Shown: piece after piece, positions 16,686 through 25,711 of the stretch | How the letters are laid out: the number at the start of each line of letters is the position of its first letter | How positions within the stretch are numbered: the stretch's first letter is position 1 | Source of the DNA: Synechococcus sp. MEDNS5 | Lineage (GTDB): Bacteria > Cyanobacteriota > Cyanobacteriia > PCC-6307 > Cyanobiaceae | Length of the DNA stretch: 64,000 bases | Assembly (NCBI RefSeq): GCF_014279875.1 | Contig: NZ_CP047952.1 | Span: 744,001-808,000, forward strand | Direction: 5' to 3' | Position numbers and translations under genes: made by a program | The notes under the pieces: model-generated | Databases searched by the model: none | The model's input: only the letters and a program-made list of their open reading frames with translations | What the model was told of the DNA's origin: nothing

Positions 16686-17103
16686 CCAGCCAATAAGCGC
16701 CGGCCAAGGCGATGGATGAAATCCCCAGGCCGATCAGGAGCTGAGGTTTGTTCTCAGATCCTGCGGGGAGAACGATCACTTTGCGGGCCACGGCGGTCAA
16801 GGCGGTGACGAGAACCAGTTCAATTTGAACAACGTGTCGCCTCAGATAACTGGTGATGTTCTGAAGCACTTCCAAAGCGATCAGAACAGTCAGCAGATCT
16901 CCAAGCACTCGGATCAGTCCGTCACCGAGCCAGTACGCATCCTGGTCGGTGGTGATCAGGGCCAGCGTGACTTTGACCGTGAGCTGAACCAGGGCGGCAA
17001 CGATGACCACAGCTGTGATCACGGTGAGAAGAATGGCGACTTGCTTTTCGCCTTGATCAACCCACTGAAGGAAGCTTCGACGTTGGCGACGGAACTCGGG
17101 CAT
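16543..17103 (-). CDS. PsiE family membrane protein
   Basis: A 186-residue protein with four hydrophobic helices (about residues 23-48, 66-84, 92-112, 122-142). LITTDQDAYWLGDGLIRVLGDLLTVLIALEVLQNI is the PsiE (phosphate-starvation-inducible E) core, and YLRRHVVQIELVLVTALTAVARKVIVL follows. The family is named for an E. coli gene under PhoB and CRP control; its function is unknown. The membrane core ends near residue 145. The remaining 40 residues form a polar acidic tail encoded antisense to the cupin part of the neighbouring gene, so the tail may be a read-through addition. Confidence 0.8.
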   Translation of the reverse strand: MPEFRRQRRSFLQWVDQGEKQVAILLTVITAVVIVAALVQLTVKVTLALITTDQDAYWLGDGLIRVLGDLLTVLIALEVLQNITSYLRRHVVQIELVLVTALTAVARKVIVLPAGSENKPQLLIGLGISSIALAGAYWLVKRSMRPWGSAQGHQPNTEPTRSYLDGDQSFPPDDDDRPEARADLQH

Positions 17104-17108
17104 GCGCT

Positions 17109-17363
17109 TCAGTTGCTGCTGAAGGGGTTGTAGTAGGGCTTCGCGGGGGTGTCTCCGGGAGGGTTCTCGATCTTGGTGTTGCAGGTGATCGAGCCGTCTG
17201 CGTTCTCAAGGCAGTCGGTCGGTACAACTGTGCTTTGCGGACCAGTGCGGCTGTTGGGGCCCAGAAGCCAAACCTCTGATTGGGCCAGGACGGCCTGGGG
17301 AAGGGTGGCGGAAAGGGCCGTCATCAAACCGATGCCGGCAAGCCGTCGGTGCAGGGAGGGCAT
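17109..17363 (-). CDS. Small exported hypothetical protein
   Basis: An 84-residue protein with a signal peptide (basic MPSLHRRLAG, hydrophobic IGLMTALSATLPQAVLA, cleavage near AQS). The mature 56 residues contain two cysteines (DCLENADGSITCNT) that could form a disulfide. It ends 5 bases before psiE on the same strand, so co-transcription is likely. The pattern resembles small periplasmic proteins of marine picocyanobacteria, but I know no function. Confidence 0.65.
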   Translation of the reverse strand: MPSLHRRLAGIGLMTALSATLPQAVLAQSEVWLLGPNSRTGPQSTVVPTDCLENADGSITCNTKIENPPGDTPAKPYYNPFSSN

Positions 17364-17404
17364 CGTTCTCAGCTCATCTCACTCCACTTTGCCCGGGATT
17401 TCCC

Positions 17405-17749
17405 TCAGGTGGCGCGGTCATCGCGGATTTCCTGCAGCAGTAGGTCGAGCTGCCCGAATGGATCGGCAGAGTCACTGGCTGTGTTCACAGCCTCGCTGAG
17501 GAAGTCCGAAGGCTGTCCATCCGCCCACTCGGCTTCGATGGCGCAGAGGTGGGCCGCAAGTCTTGGCATGCCACCAAGGCTGTAATCCCGTTGAAGACTC
17601 TCAAGAAGGGCGGGCATGCGTGTGGATGAGGCCCGGAGGCTGCGCCGCAGGTCGGCCTGCGTTCGCCCTTGGTTCTTGAGCCAGTCCTTGAGCAGTGCTC
17701 CGAGGTCGTCCTCCAGCTCTTGAGACCAGGGGGTCATGGATTTGATCAT
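17405..17749 (-). CDS. Conserved hypothetical helical protein
   Basis: A 114-residue soluble, mostly helical protein (LEDDLGALLKDWLKNQGRTQADLRRSL, then LLESLQRDYSLGGMPRLAAHLCAIEAEW). The spacing of the first part recalls a helix-turn-helix-like or TPR-free helical bundle, but no family is certain. ATG 17749 overlaps the stop of the YkvA gene by four bases (ATGA), which indicates translational coupling. A second ATG lies at 17737. Confidence 0.65.
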   Translation of the reverse strand: MIKSMTPWSQELEDDLGALLKDWLKNQGRTQADLRRSLRASSTRMPALLESLQRDYSLGGMPRLAAHLCAIEAEWADGQPSDFLSEAVNTASDSADPFGQLDLLLQEIRDDRAT

Positions 17750-18120
17750 GGAAACCACCGCTCCAGTCTGCGCTGAGCCCGCTGCCTGATTTCGGGAGTG
17801 ATGTGATTCCTGCACAGTCCAAGCAAGGCGGTGAGTGCCACCAGATCGTCGCTGAAACCAGCCACTGGCAGAAGGTCAGGGATCAGATCAATCGGAACGA
17901 GCAGATAAGTGAGCGCCGCAAGAACGGTGACTCTGGCCTGATGGGGTGTGCTCGGCTCGAGCACCATCTCCATGGCTTCAAGTGCTGGGCGGGCGAGAAA
18001 TCGGCCGCTCCGCTTGAGCAGGTTGCGAAGCAAACCCGCATCCACCGTGACGTCGACAGTCTTTGAATCGGCGCGAGAGGAAGCGGATGCCAACGGGGCC
18101 ATTCTCCTGAGAATGACCAT
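17746..18120 (-). CDS. YkvA family (DUF1232) protein
   Basis: A 124-residue protein with the DUF1232 core TYLLVPIDLIPDLLPVAGFSDDLVALTALL at about residues 71-100, a hydrophobic hairpin with the characteristic PxDLxPDxxPxxGxxDD pattern. The family is widespread and poorly understood; members are thought to be membrane-associated. The first 20 residues are Ser/Arg-rich and the true start may be further in. It is the first gene of a two-gene unit with the 114-residue protein. Confidence 0.82.
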   Translation of the reverse strand: MVILRRMAPLASASSRADSKTVDVTVDAGLLRNLLKRSGRFLARPALEAMEMVLEPSTPHQARVTVLAALTYLLVPIDLIPDLLPVAGFSDDLVALTALLGLCRNHITPEIRQRAQRRLERWFP

Positions 18121-18187
18121 TATCTTCAGTGGTTCCGACGGGCTCGGGAAGGAGAGGGATCCGGCGCGTTGATGGTCGGGTTTCCGC

Positions 18188-19114
18188 TCAAACGCTCATT
18201 TCGACCAGTCCGTGCTGAATTCCGGTCTTGCGGAGCTTGCGCAGAGCGCGCTGCACCACCTGGCGGCAGTATTCGCGGCTGCAGTTCATCTGACGAGCCA
18301 CCTCGGCCAATGTTCTCCATTCATTGCTTCCGTCAAGGCCGAAGCGCAGCATGACAACGGTGCGTTCCTTGGGCGTGAGGTTGGATTTATCGAGCAGTTT
18401 CCAGGCTGATGCCGTGCGCTCGGCAATCTCAGCCCTTTCCATAGGCGGAACTTCCTCGCTGGGCAGCACATCCACCAGCTCCGACGGATCGGATTTTGAC
18501 TTCACTACGCCTTGAAGGCTCACGGTGACGCTGCGCAATTCACAGCCAAGAAGATCTTCAACTTCGCTGATTGGAAGATTCATGTCGTCGGCCAGCTGCG
18601 CTGTGCTCGGTGACAAGCCATTCCGTTGCATTAAACGGGCTTTGGAAGCACGAAGTTTTGTAAGTTTTTCATTCACATTGACGGGGATGCGAATGGTGCG
18701 GCTCTGGGTGGAAAGAGCACGATTAAGTCCCTGCCGAATCCACCAATAGGCATAGGTGGAAAAACGATGACCTCGGGTTGGATCGTACTTTTCAACGGCT
18801 CGGGTCAGCCCGAGGGTCCCCTCCTGGATCAGGTCTAGAAGGTCAAGGCCTTTGCCCTGGTAGCGCTTGGCGAGATTCACAACCAGCCTGAGGTTGGCTG
18901 TGATCATCTGATTCTTGGCCTTTTCACCGCGTTTGATCGTTCGCTTCTCGTCATCGCTGAACTCGCAGGCCGGGCCGCTGCCCCCGGCGAGCTGACAACG
19001 CTCGGTCAGGGTCACCATGGCCTGCACCTTCCGGCCCATGGTTAATTCCTGTTCAGGCGTCAGTAATTGGTGTCTGCCGATTTCGCCGAGAAAAGCACTC
19101 AGGGAGCTCACCAT
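18188..19114 (-). CDS. RNA polymerase group 2 sigma-70 factor
   Basis: A 308-residue non-essential-type sigma factor. Region 1.2 begins at SAFLGEIGRHQLLTPEQE, region 2 includes NLRLVVNLAKRYQGKGLDLLDLIQEG and the -10 reading helix RFSTYAYWWIRQGLNRAL, region 3 lies around LTKLRASKARLMQRNG, and region 4.2 ends with EVARQMNCSREYCRQVVQRALRKLR. The long region 1.1 of the primary sigma is missing, which puts it in group 2 (SigB/C/D/E-like) of cyanobacteria. Such factors serve stress, dark or stationary responses. A 249-bp AT-rich spacer upstream probably holds its promoter. Confidence 0.93.
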   Translation of the reverse strand: MVSSLSAFLGEIGRHQLLTPEQELTMGRKVQAMVTLTERCQLAGGSGPACEFSDDEKRTIKRGEKAKNQMITANLRLVVNLAKRYQGKGLDLLDLIQEGTLGLTRAVEKYDPTRGHRFSTYAYWWIRQGLNRALSTQSRTIRIPVNVNEKLTKLRASKARLMQRNGLSPSTAQLADDMNLPISEVEDLLGCELRSVTVSLQGVVKSKSDPSELVDVLPSEEVPPMERAEIAERTASAWKLLDKSNLTPKERTVVMLRFGLDGSNEWRTLAEVARQMNCSREYCRQVVQRALRKLRKTGIQHGLVEMSV

Positions 19115-19149
19115 TTTGTTGGCTCTGTTTCTTTGAACCTAGGGCGAAT

Positions 19150-19300
19150 GTCTTTTTCTCTGGCCCGTGTAATAAAGAGTGCGGAATTCATTATTTGGAC
19201 ACAATTTTGAATTTGTTCTGATTCCCTTTTTTGTTCGTTTTTTCAATCGTTTTTCTTCGCTTTTCGTCTGTCTGAGTATTTCTGCATAGGACAAGCTCGC
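19150..19300. promoter_or_regulatory. AT-rich divergent spacer with phased T-tracts
   Basis: The 249-bp gap between the sigma gene and the DUF2214 gene is much more AT-rich than its surroundings. Four T-tracts start at 19227, 19238, 19250 and 19261, about 11 bp apart, which is expected to bend DNA. Promoters for both flanking genes should lie here. I cannot fix a single -35/-10 pair. Confidence 0.5.
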
Positions 19301-19363
19301 TGCGTAACAGCCGCTTGTGTAGTTCTACCGCTACCCTCGCTGGCGCCGACCTGTGTCGAACCC

Positions 19364-19855
19364 ATGCCTCTGGCCACCGTGCTCACCCCCGAGATCGCCA
19401 AGAGTGCGGGAGTGGCCTACATCCACTACGTGAGCTTCATGTTCTGCTTTGCGGCGCTGGTTGTGGAGCGCAGGCTGCTGCGTCCGGATCCTGATCGCCG
19501 TGCGGCAACGGCGATGGTGATCACCGACATCATTTATGGCATCGCAGCTCTGGCGCTCCTGGTGAGCGGCATCTTCCGAGTTCTTTATTACGGCCAGGGA
19601 AGCGAGTTCTATACCCAAAACCCACTCTTCTGGTGGAAGGTCGGTCTTTACTTGAGTGTGGGGGCCCTCTCCCTCTATCCAACGATCACCTACATCCTCT
19701 GGGCGATCCCCTTGCGCAAGGGCGAGCTCCCCAAGGTGAGTGAGGCTCTGGCCACCCGCCTCGGATGGATCATCAATGTGGAGTTGGTGGGCTTTTCGCT
19801 CGTTCCTCTGCTCGCCACGCTGATGGCCCGAGGGGTCGGCCTGCCCAGTGTGTGA
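19364..19855 (+). CDS. DUF2214 family membrane protein
   Basis: A 163-residue integral membrane protein with four predicted helices (around residues 15-38, 50-72, 88-106 and 130-155). The pattern SAGVAYIHYVSFMFCFAALVVERRLL and NPLFWWKVGLYLSVGALSLYPT matches DUF2214. A conserved His (IHY) and the Lys in WWKVGL lie in or near helices. It is the first gene after the bent-DNA spacer. The role is unknown. Confidence 0.82.
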   Translation: MPLATVLTPEIAKSAGVAYIHYVSFMFCFAALVVERRLLRPDPDRRAATAMVITDIIYGIAALALLVSGIFRVLYYGQGSEFYTQNPLFWWKVGLYLSVGALSLYPTITYILWAIPLRKGELPKVSEALATRLGWIINVELVGFSLVPLLATLMARGVGLPSV

Positions 19856-19867
19856 CGCAGGCGATTC

Positions 19868-20524
19868 ATGAACCTTGACCCGTGCCCTCCCGCCCAGGCG
19901 GAGCGCGTTCTGGAGGGGGAGTCGCTTCGGGCAGGCGCTGCTGCATCAGCCCCGGGATACGGCAACAAGTTGGCCCGGTCTCACTATGGAGCCCCCTCGT
20001 TGCCGCGATGGTGTGTATGGGTTCAACCCGCTGCCGGGATAGAAGCGGATCGCTGGGAGCGACGTTGGCTCCAGGGTGTGGATGCAGCGCTGGCCAGCTG
20101 GGCCAAGCTCCTTCCTGTTGTTCGCGTTGAGGATCCACGACGCGCTCATGTGCGCGTTGAGCGGCGGCGCCCCCCGCTGCGTCAGCTTTCTGGGGGATGG
20201 CGCGCCAGTAACGGACGCAGTCTGTTGCAGGTGTTGGAGGTAAAACGTGCAGATCGCACGCTGCTCGAGCCTCGGGTCACCGTGCTGGTGTCGCCTGAGC
20301 TGCGTGCATCGTCTCTGAGGGCGACGGCGTTGCATGAGCTTGGGCATGCGTTTGGGCTCTGGGGCCATAGCGACAATCCCGCTGATGCCATGGCACCTGT
20401 GCAGGGGGCGTCCCCGGTGCTTGAGCCTTCCGCGGATGATCGCCTCACTTTGGAGTGGATCCGTCGCCAGCCGACAGGTTTTGGACAGCCATTGCCGCCC
20501 CAGCCTCAGAGTGGCGACGCGTAG
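19868..20524 (+). CDS. M10-like (matrixin-type) zinc metallopeptidase
   Basis: A 218-residue protein with the metzincin zinc site HELGHAFGLWGHS (HExxHxxGxxH) at about residues 157-169, followed by DAMAP, a likely Met-turn. Upstream, SWAKLLPVVRVEDPRRAHVRVE corresponds to the substrate-side strands of matrixins. It lacks a signal peptide and a propeptide cysteine switch, which is unusual for this class. It follows the DUF2214 gene by 12 bases. The Pro-rich tail (LPPQPQSG) is low complexity. Substrates are unknown. Confidence 0.82.
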   Translation: MNLDPCPPAQAERVLEGESLRAGAAASAPGYGNKLARSHYGAPSLPRWCVWVQPAAGIEADRWERRWLQGVDAALASWAKLLPVVRVEDPRRAHVRVERRRPPLRQLSGGWRASNGRSLLQVLEVKRADRTLLEPRVTVLVSPELRASSLRATALHELGHAFGLWGHSDNPADAMAPVQGASPVLEPSADDRLTLEWIRRQPTGFGQPLPPQPQSGDA

Positions 20525-20651
20525 AGGTTACGTTTGCGTAACGTATCTAAGACGGTTTCGTGTCGCCTTTGCCGGGTGGTGCTGCTTCGCGAGGATGTCA
20601 TCAGGCTCTAAACCCGGCAAGCTGCTGAAGGAGAATCCTTCCTCTTTGGTT

Positions 20652-21329
20652 ATGACGCGGAGATGGCGCACCGGACAGCTGATGGGACTCCCCGCCCTTG
20701 CTGCTCTGGCAGTTGCTGCGGTGGGGTGCAGTCCCTCGGATCGGACTGTTGATCAATCCGCTGGCGAGTCTGAAACCATCCTCATTCAGCTGGATGGCGA
20801 CGATCCATCGGCCAGTCGGGGGGAGCTGCGACGCGGCAGAACGCCCCTGCAGTTCAAGGTTGGCTACGGCCGCAATGGCATTGCCTGCCAAGGAACGCGT
20901 TTCGAGGAGGGCTGGACTCCCCTGGGTACCTTCCGCGTGAATGCTGTGCTCAGTGCGGATCGCTTTGCGATGGCCCCCTCCCTGGTGAAGGCCTCCGGAA
21001 AAAGTGAGGCCTATTTGCGCGACAACCTCTTCCGCAACATGAGCGCGATTGACTTCAAAGGGGATGGTGAAAGCGCGGAATACGGCATCGGTTACATCAG
21101 CCTGACGCCGGTTCCACCGACGCCCCAACCATTCCGCTTCAACACCTACGACGGTCAGTTCCGCTGGTACAGCTTTGCCATTCACGGCACCAATGATCCC
21201 AGTCGGGTCGGTCAGTCAGTGACTGGAGGGTGCATCAATGTGGGACAGGAGGCGATGGCCGATCTGCTCAAGACCGTTCAGCTCGGAGACGAGGTCGTGA
21301 TCACCTCCGAGAGCCCCTGCGTGTCTTAA
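20652..21329 (+). CDS. L,D-transpeptidase (YkuD) family lipoprotein-like protein
   Basis: A 225-residue envelope protein that cross-links or anchors peptidoglycan. The N-terminus is a signal sequence (hydrophobic [17 protein letters not shown] with Cys27 as a possible lipid attachment site). The YkuD catalytic signature is IHGTND followed by SVTGGCINV near the C-terminus, with the Cys nucleophile. ATG 20652 is preferred; ATG 20595 is an alternative, and an upstream extension would overlap the metalloprotease gene. The stop overlaps the hisIE stop by four bases in convergent orientation. Confidence 0.85.
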   Translation: MTRRWRTGQLMGLPALAALAVAAVGCSPSDRTVDQSAGESETILIQLDGDDPSASRGELRRGRTPLQFKVGYGRNGIACQGTRFEEGWTPLGTFRVNAVLSADRFAMAPSLVKASGKSEAYLRDNLFRNMSAIDFKGDGESAEYGIGYISLTPVPPTPQPFRFNTYDGQFRWYSFAIHGTNDPSRVGQSVTGGCINVGQEAMADLLKTVQLGDEVVITSESPCVS

Positions 21330-22006
21330 TCCGTTTCCTGGTGCCGCCTTGGTGCGCCTCTTCGGGCCGCAAGCACTTCCTGCACCTGGCGCCAGCTGAC
21401 CCCGTGATGGGCCAGGGCCACTTGAAGATGGAAGAGAATATCTGCCGCTTCACCGGCAATCTCCTCGGGGTTGTTGTCTTTGCAGGCCATCACGAATTCG
21501 GCGCTTTCCTCGCCGATCTTCTTGAGAATGCGATTGTCACCGCCGCTCAGCAGTTTGTTCGTGTAGCTGCCCTCCTCGGGGTGTTCACGGCGGTTTTCGA
21601 TTACGCGCATTAGTTCCGTGCAGGCATCCGCCGGCGGTGGCGGGGCCTGGGGGCCGCCTTCACTGCGCTGATCCCCGTCTTCAAAGAAACAACTGCGTGC
21701 ACCGGTGTGGCAGGCCACATCGCCGCGCTGCTCGATGGTGAGCAGGATCACGTCGGCATCGCAGTCGTAGCGGATGTTGCGCACCGTCTGGGTGTGTCCA
21801 CTGGTGGCTCCCTTGTGCCAGAGCTCCTGGCGGGAGCGGCTCCAGTAGTGGGCTTCGCCGCTGCTGAGGGTGAGCTCCAGCGAGCTACGGTTCATCCAGG
21901 CCACCATCAGCACGGCACCATCCAGCCAGTCCTGCGCAATCGCGGGGATCAGTCCCGCTTCGTTGAAGCGGAGCTGATCGAGGAACGCAGAGGTGAGGGG
22001 CGGCAT
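21326..22006 (-). CDS. hisIE: Bifunctional phosphoribosyl-AMP cyclohydrolase / phosphoribosyl-ATP pyrophosphatase
   Basis: Performs histidine synthesis steps 2 and 3. The cyclohydrolase (HisI) part, residues 1-110, has [20 protein letters not shown] and the zinc cysteines in YDCDADV and [13 protein letters not shown] Pro-rich linker (GGPQAPPPP) leads to the HisE part, with [10 protein letters not shown] and [13 protein letters not shown], at about residues 128-215. The 226-residue total is normal for fused enzymes. The 3' end overlaps the L,D-transpeptidase stop. Confidence 0.95.
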   Translation of the reverse strand: MPPLTSAFLDQLRFNEAGLIPAIAQDWLDGAVLMVAWMNRSSLELTLSSGEAHYWSRSRQELWHKGATSGHTQTVRNIRYDCDADVILLTIEQRGDVACHTGARSCFFEDGDQRSEGGPQAPPPPADACTELMRVIENRREHPEEGSYTNKLLSGGDNRILKKIGEESAEFVMACKDNNPEEIAGEAADILFHLQVALAHHGVSWRQVQEVLAARRGAPRRHQETD

Positions 22007-22074
22007 CGGTTGGAGTGGGGTCCAGATGTAGACAGGAGGGATCCTCCCGCAGCGCCTTTCCGTTCGTCTGCCCG

Positions 22075-22575
22075 ATGCCCCTGCCCCCCGCTGGTTACAC
22101 CTGCAGCAAGCAGTTCGACGGTTACCCCTGCTGTCATCGCCAGTGGCGTCATCCGGGACATTGCCGGTTCGTGCATGGCTACAGCCGCAGTTTTACGGTT
22201 TGGTTTGCTGCCACGTCTCTGGACGCCTGTGGCTTTGTGGTGGATTTCTCCAGCCTCAGACCCCTGGAGGCTCAGCTGCGTGAGCAGTTTGATCACACCT
22301 TTCTGGTGAATGCCGATGATCCCCTGCTGGCGCAATGGCGGGATCTGCATGCGCAGGGGGCCCTTGATCTCCGCGTGATGGAGAACGTGGGCATGGAAGC
22401 TTCGGCACGGTTGGTGTGGACCTGGGCCAACGCACTCCTGAAGGAGCGTGATCAAAGCCGCAGCTGCTGCTGGCGTGTGGAGGCCCGGGAAAACCGGGCC
22501 AATGGAGCCAGCTACGAGGCCCTGCCGGAGTGGTTCAACGCAGGGCCAGCTGCTGCTGGTTCTCGTGGCCTGTGA
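22075..22575 (+). CDS. 6-pyruvoyl/6-carboxy-tetrahydropterin synthase-like protein, HGY variant
   Basis: A 166-residue PTPS/QueD-fold protein. [13 protein letters not shown] corresponds to the QueD motif C..[LV]HGHSY, and [12 protein letters not shown] corresponds to LDH..LN. However, the second His of the zinc pair HGH is a Tyr here, so zinc binding must differ or rely on the His residues of [12 protein letters not shown]. The subgroup is often named 6-carboxytetrahydropterin synthase (queuosine pathway), but the reaction is uncertain. ATG 22075 is chosen. The last 41 bases overlap the end of clpB. Confidence 0.75.
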   Translation: MPLPPAGYTCSKQFDGYPCCHRQWRHPGHCRFVHGYSRSFTVWFAATSLDACGFVVDFSSLRPLEAQLREQFDHTFLVNADDPLLAQWRDLHAQGALDLRVMENVGMEASARLVWTWANALLKERDQSRSCCWRVEARENRANGASYEALPEWFNAGPAAAGSRGL

Positions 22576-25150
22576 CGGGTTCGACATCCACATGGACGCT
22601 GTCACCGTCGCCATACCTTCCGGAGAGGATGGCTTTGGCAATCGGCGTTTCCAGTTCCCGCTGAACGGCGCGCTTGAGTGGGCGGGCGCCATAGACAGGG
22701 TCGTAGCCGGCATTGGCCAGCCAGTCCGTGGCTGCTTCGGTGAGAGTGAGACCCAGTTTGCGCTCATCCAACCGAGCGCGCAGTCGCTCCACCTGAAGGG
22801 TCACGATCTGGCGCAATTCATCCCGCCTGAGGCTGTGGAAGATGATCTGATCATCGAGCCTGTTGAGAAATTCGGGCCTGAAGTGAGCGCGCAGCGCCTC
22901 GTTCACCCGCCGCTCCATTTCGGCATGCTGACTGTCATCGCCCCCGAGGTCGAGGATCGACTGGCTGCCGATGTTGCTGGTGAGGATCAGAACAGCATTG
23001 GTGAAATCCACCGTTCGCCCCTGACCATCGGTGACGCGGCCGTCATCCAGGATCTGCAGCATCACGTTGAACACATCGGGGTGGGCCTTCTCCACCTCGT
23101 CGAACAGGATCACGGCGTAGGGCCGGCGTCGTACAGCTTCCGTGAGCTGCCCCCCGGCCTCGTACCCCACATAGCCAGGAGGTGCCCCGATCAGCCGGCT
23201 CACCGTGTGCTTCTCCATGTACTCCGACATGTCGATGCGCACCATGGAGTCCTCGCTGTCGAAGAGCTGAGCGGCCAGAGCCTTTGACAGTTCGGTCTTG
23301 CCCACCCCGGTCGGGCCCAGAAACAGGAAGCTGGCGATCGGTCGGTTGGGGTCGCTGAGACCAGCACGGGAGCGCTGGATCGCATCGGCGACAGCGGTGA
23401 CCGCTTGCTGCTGACCCACGACGCGTTCGTGCAGCTCGGTTTCCAAGCTCAGAAGCTTGGCCATCTCCGATTGGACCAGCTTCGCTACGGGAATGCCTGT
23501 CCATTTCGCGATCACCTCAGCGATGTCGTCCTCGGTGACCTCTTCGCGAAGCAAGGACTTGTCCTGCGCTCCGTCGTCTGCCACAGCGAGGGCTGCCTCC
23601 TTGTCGGCCAGCTGTTTCTGCAGGGTGGCCAGGGTGCCGTATTCGAGTTCGGCCGCTTTGTTCAGGTCGTAGCTGCGCTTGGCTTGCTCCACCTGCAGCT
23701 GCACGCGCTCGATCTCTTCTTTCAGATTTGAGAGGTCGTCGATCGCGCCTTTTTCCTGCTGCCATTGGGCATTGAGGGTGCTCTGCTGTTCGGAGAGTTC
23801 CGCCAGCTCTCGCTCAAGGCGTTCCAACCGTTCCTGGCTGGCGGCGTCTGACTCGCGGCCGAGAGACAGCTTCTCCATCTCCAGCTGCAGAATCTTGCGG
23901 TCGATCTCGTCGATCTCCTCTGGTTTGGAGGTGATCTCCATCTTCAGGCGTGCAGCGGACTCATCCACCAGATCGATCGCCTTGTCCGGAAGGAAGCGAT
24001 CGGCGATGTAGCGGCTGCTCAGAACTGCCGCGGCCACCAGGGCGCTGTCGGCGATACGCACGCCATGGTGCACTTCGTACCGCTCCTTCAGGCCGCGCAG
24101 GATCGAGACCGTGTCCTCGACGGTGGGCTGATCCACCAGCACTTGCTGGAAGCGACGCTCGAGGGCCGGATCCTTTTCGATGTGCTGCCGGTGTTCATCC
24201 AGGGTGGTGGCACCGATGCAACGCAGTTCGCCCCGGGCGAGCATCGGTTTGAGCAGATTGCTGGCATCCATGGCCCCACCGGTGGCGCCGGCACCGACCA
24301 CGGTATGGATCTCGTCGATGAACAGCACGATCCCGCCGTCAGAGGCGGTCACCTCCTTGAGTACGGCCTTCAGCCGTTCCTCGAACTCTCCTCTGTATTT
24401 GGCGCCCGCGATCAGGGCGCCCATGTCGAGGGCGATGAGCTGTCGGTTCTGTAGGGCCTGGGGAACGTCGCCGTTGACGATTCGTTGTGCCAAGCCTTCA
24501 ACGATCGCCGTTTTTCCGACCCCCGGCTCACCGATCAGCACCGGGTTGTTCTTCGTCCGGCGGCTCAGAATCTGAATCGTGCGGCGGATTTCCTCATCAC
24601 GACCGATCACCGGGTCGAGCTTTCCGTCCCTGGCTGCGGCTGTGAGATCCCGTCCGTATTTTTCCAGGGACTCATAGGAGCCCTCCGGGTTCTGATCAGT
24701 CACGGTTTGACTGCCCCGCACGGCGTTGATGGCATTTTTGAGTGATTCGGGGTCAGTGCCAGCCTGCGTGAGCAGACGTCGTCCACAGCGACTGTCATCT
24801 GCAAGGGCCAGTAGCAGGTGCTCAACGGAGATATAGCTGTCGCCATAGTTTTGTTTGAGACTGTCGGCACGATCGAGCAGGTCGCTCAGGCCCTTGCCCA
24901 AATACACAGACTCAGGCGGGGACTGCAGAGCAGGCTGCTGACTAAGGTGACTCTCCACGCTGCTCTGCAGGGCGGCAGGCGTGACTCCCGCTTTTTCGAG
25001 GATGCGGCTGGCCAGACCATCCTGTGCCAGGAGGGCCTGGAGCAGGTGTTCCGTCTCCAGCTGCTGATGCCGGCGTTTCTGGGCCAGCTGCTGAGCCGAA
25101 AGGATGGCGGCCCAGGCTTTCTCAGTGAATTGTTCGGCCGTGGGTTGCAT
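22535..25150 (-). CDS. clpB: ATP-dependent disaggregase ClpB
   Basis: An 871-residue Hsp100 chaperone that works with DnaK to rescue aggregated protein. It has the Clp-N domain (about 1-145), a first AAA+ module with Walker A GEPGVGKT and [11 protein letters not shown], the coiled-coil middle domain (about 395-525), and a second AAA+ module with GPTGVGKTE and the [13 protein letters not shown] Walker B. ATG 25150 gives the normal start [12 protein letters not shown]; upstream frame is non-coding. A 25-bp inverted repeat (25214-25238) lies 64 bases upstream. The 3' end overlaps the QueD-like gene. Confidence 0.97.
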   Translation of the reverse strand: MQPTAEQFTEKAWAAILSAQQLAQKRRHQQLETEHLLQALLAQDGLASRILEKAGVTPAALQSSVESHLSQQPALQSPPESVYLGKGLSDLLDRADSLKQNYGDSYISVEHLLLALADDSRCGRRLLTQAGTDPESLKNAINAVRGSQTVTDQNPEGSYESLEKYGRDLTAAARDGKLDPVIGRDEEIRRTIQILSRRTKNNPVLIGEPGVGKTAIVEGLAQRIVNGDVPQALQNRQLIALDMGALIAGAKYRGEFEERLKAVLKEVTASDGGIVLFIDEIHTVVGAGATGGAMDASNLLKPMLARGELRCIGATTLDEHRQHIEKDPALERRFQQVLVDQPTVEDTVSILRGLKERYEVHHGVRIADSALVAAAVLSSRYIADRFLPDKAIDLVDESAARLKMEITSKPEEIDEIDRKILQLEMEKLSLGRESDAASQERLERLERELAELSEQQSTLNAQWQQEKGAIDDLSNLKEEIERVQLQVEQAKRSYDLNKAAELEYGTLATLQKQLADKEAALAVADDGAQDKSLLREEVTEDDIAEVIAKWTGIPVAKLVQSEMAKLLSLETELHERVVGQQQAVTAVADAIQRSRAGLSDPNRPIASFLFLGPTGVGKTELSKALAAQLFDSEDSMVRIDMSEYMEKHTVSRLIGAPPGYVGYEAGGQLTEAVRRRPYAVILFDEVEKAHPDVFNVMLQILDDGRVTDGQGRTVDFTNAVLILTSNIGSQSILDLGGDDSQHAEMERRVNEALRAHFRPEFLNRLDDQIIFHSLRRDELRQIVTLQVERLRARLDERKLGLTLTEAATDWLANAGYDPVYGARPLKRAVQRELETPIAKAILSGRYGDGDSVHVDVEPVTGHENQQQLALR

Positions 25151-25213
25151 GGTTCTTGTCGTCTGCACCAACCGTATGGGTGATCTTCGGATCAGAGTCC
25201 TGGAGAACCGCTC

Positions 25214-25238
25214 CCTGTCGTTCGGTCTCCACGACAGG
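25214..25238. promoter_or_regulatory. Inverted repeat upstream of clpB, operator candidate
   Basis: CCTGTCGT, 9 bases, ACGACAGG: perfect 8-bp arms with a 9-base spacer, 64 bases before the clpB ATG. The geometry resembles the CIRCE heat-shock operator (9-bp arms, 9-base spacer), although the sequence does not. It lies between divergent clpB and the small gene at 25288. Confidence 0.45.
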
Positions 25239-25287
25239 CGACGGTTAACCGATGGAAATCGGTAGGGTCCACCGAATTGTTCCACTC

Positions 25288-25506
25288 ATGATGCAGCAGC
25301 CCAAGGCTGTCGATCCAGCTCTTGTGACGCGTCTTGTGGCCAGGGTGCGGGAGGTTTACGGCCAAACTCTTACGGATCCAGAGCGGATGTGCTGGACCGT
25401 TGTTCATGAACATCATCACGAGGCGATGCCAACGGAGTACGACATCCGTGAGGTTGACGAAGACTTGTATCTGGCGGTTCTTGAGGCTTGCCGTCAGGGG
25501 GCCTGA
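25288..25506 (+). CDS. Small hypothetical protein
   Basis: A 72-residue soluble protein (DPALVTRLVARVREVYGQTLTD, then a His-rich VVHEHHHEAMPTEYD and acidic REVDEDLYLAVLEA). The HEHHHE cluster could bind metal. I recognise no family. ATG 25288 (or 25291) is the probable start since the frame upstream reaches into the clpB control region. It is convergent with the Nif11 gene with only 4 bases between stops. Confidence 0.6.
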   Translation: MMQQPKAVDPALVTRLVARVREVYGQTLTDPERMCWTVVHEHHHEAMPTEYDIREVDEDLYLAVLEACRQGA

Positions 25507-25510
25507 TCGC

Positions 25511-25711
25511 TCAGATCCTGCTGTCGTTAAACCAGCTTGCGATCTTGGAGCAATGCGCATCGGCCTTGAAATCCTCGGCCGAAACTGGAAAGCCCGTTTG
25601 TCTTGCCAGTTCGATGACCGCATCAAGCGTGGCAAGGTTTTGAAGCTCTCGTCTCAAGCCAGGGCTGCGTTCAAGCGCTCTTACGAAATCACTGAATCCC
25701 TCCCGGCTCAT
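25511..25711 (-). CDS. Nif11-domain small protein linked to petJ
   Basis: A 66-residue protein with the Nif11 pattern: FSDFVRALERSPGLRRELQN, then AVIELARQTGFPVSAEDF. It is the third Nif11-type domain in this window. Its ATG overlaps the petJ stop (ATGA, 25708-25711), so it is translationally coupled to cytochrome c6. There is no double-glycine leader cleavage site and no Cys/Ser/Thr-rich core. The function is unknown; the coupling suggests a role with the electron carrier or its regulation. Confidence 0.75.
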   Translation of the reverse strand: MSREGFSDFVRALERSPGLRRELQNLATLDAVIELARQTGFPVSAEDFKADAHCSKIASWFNDSRI

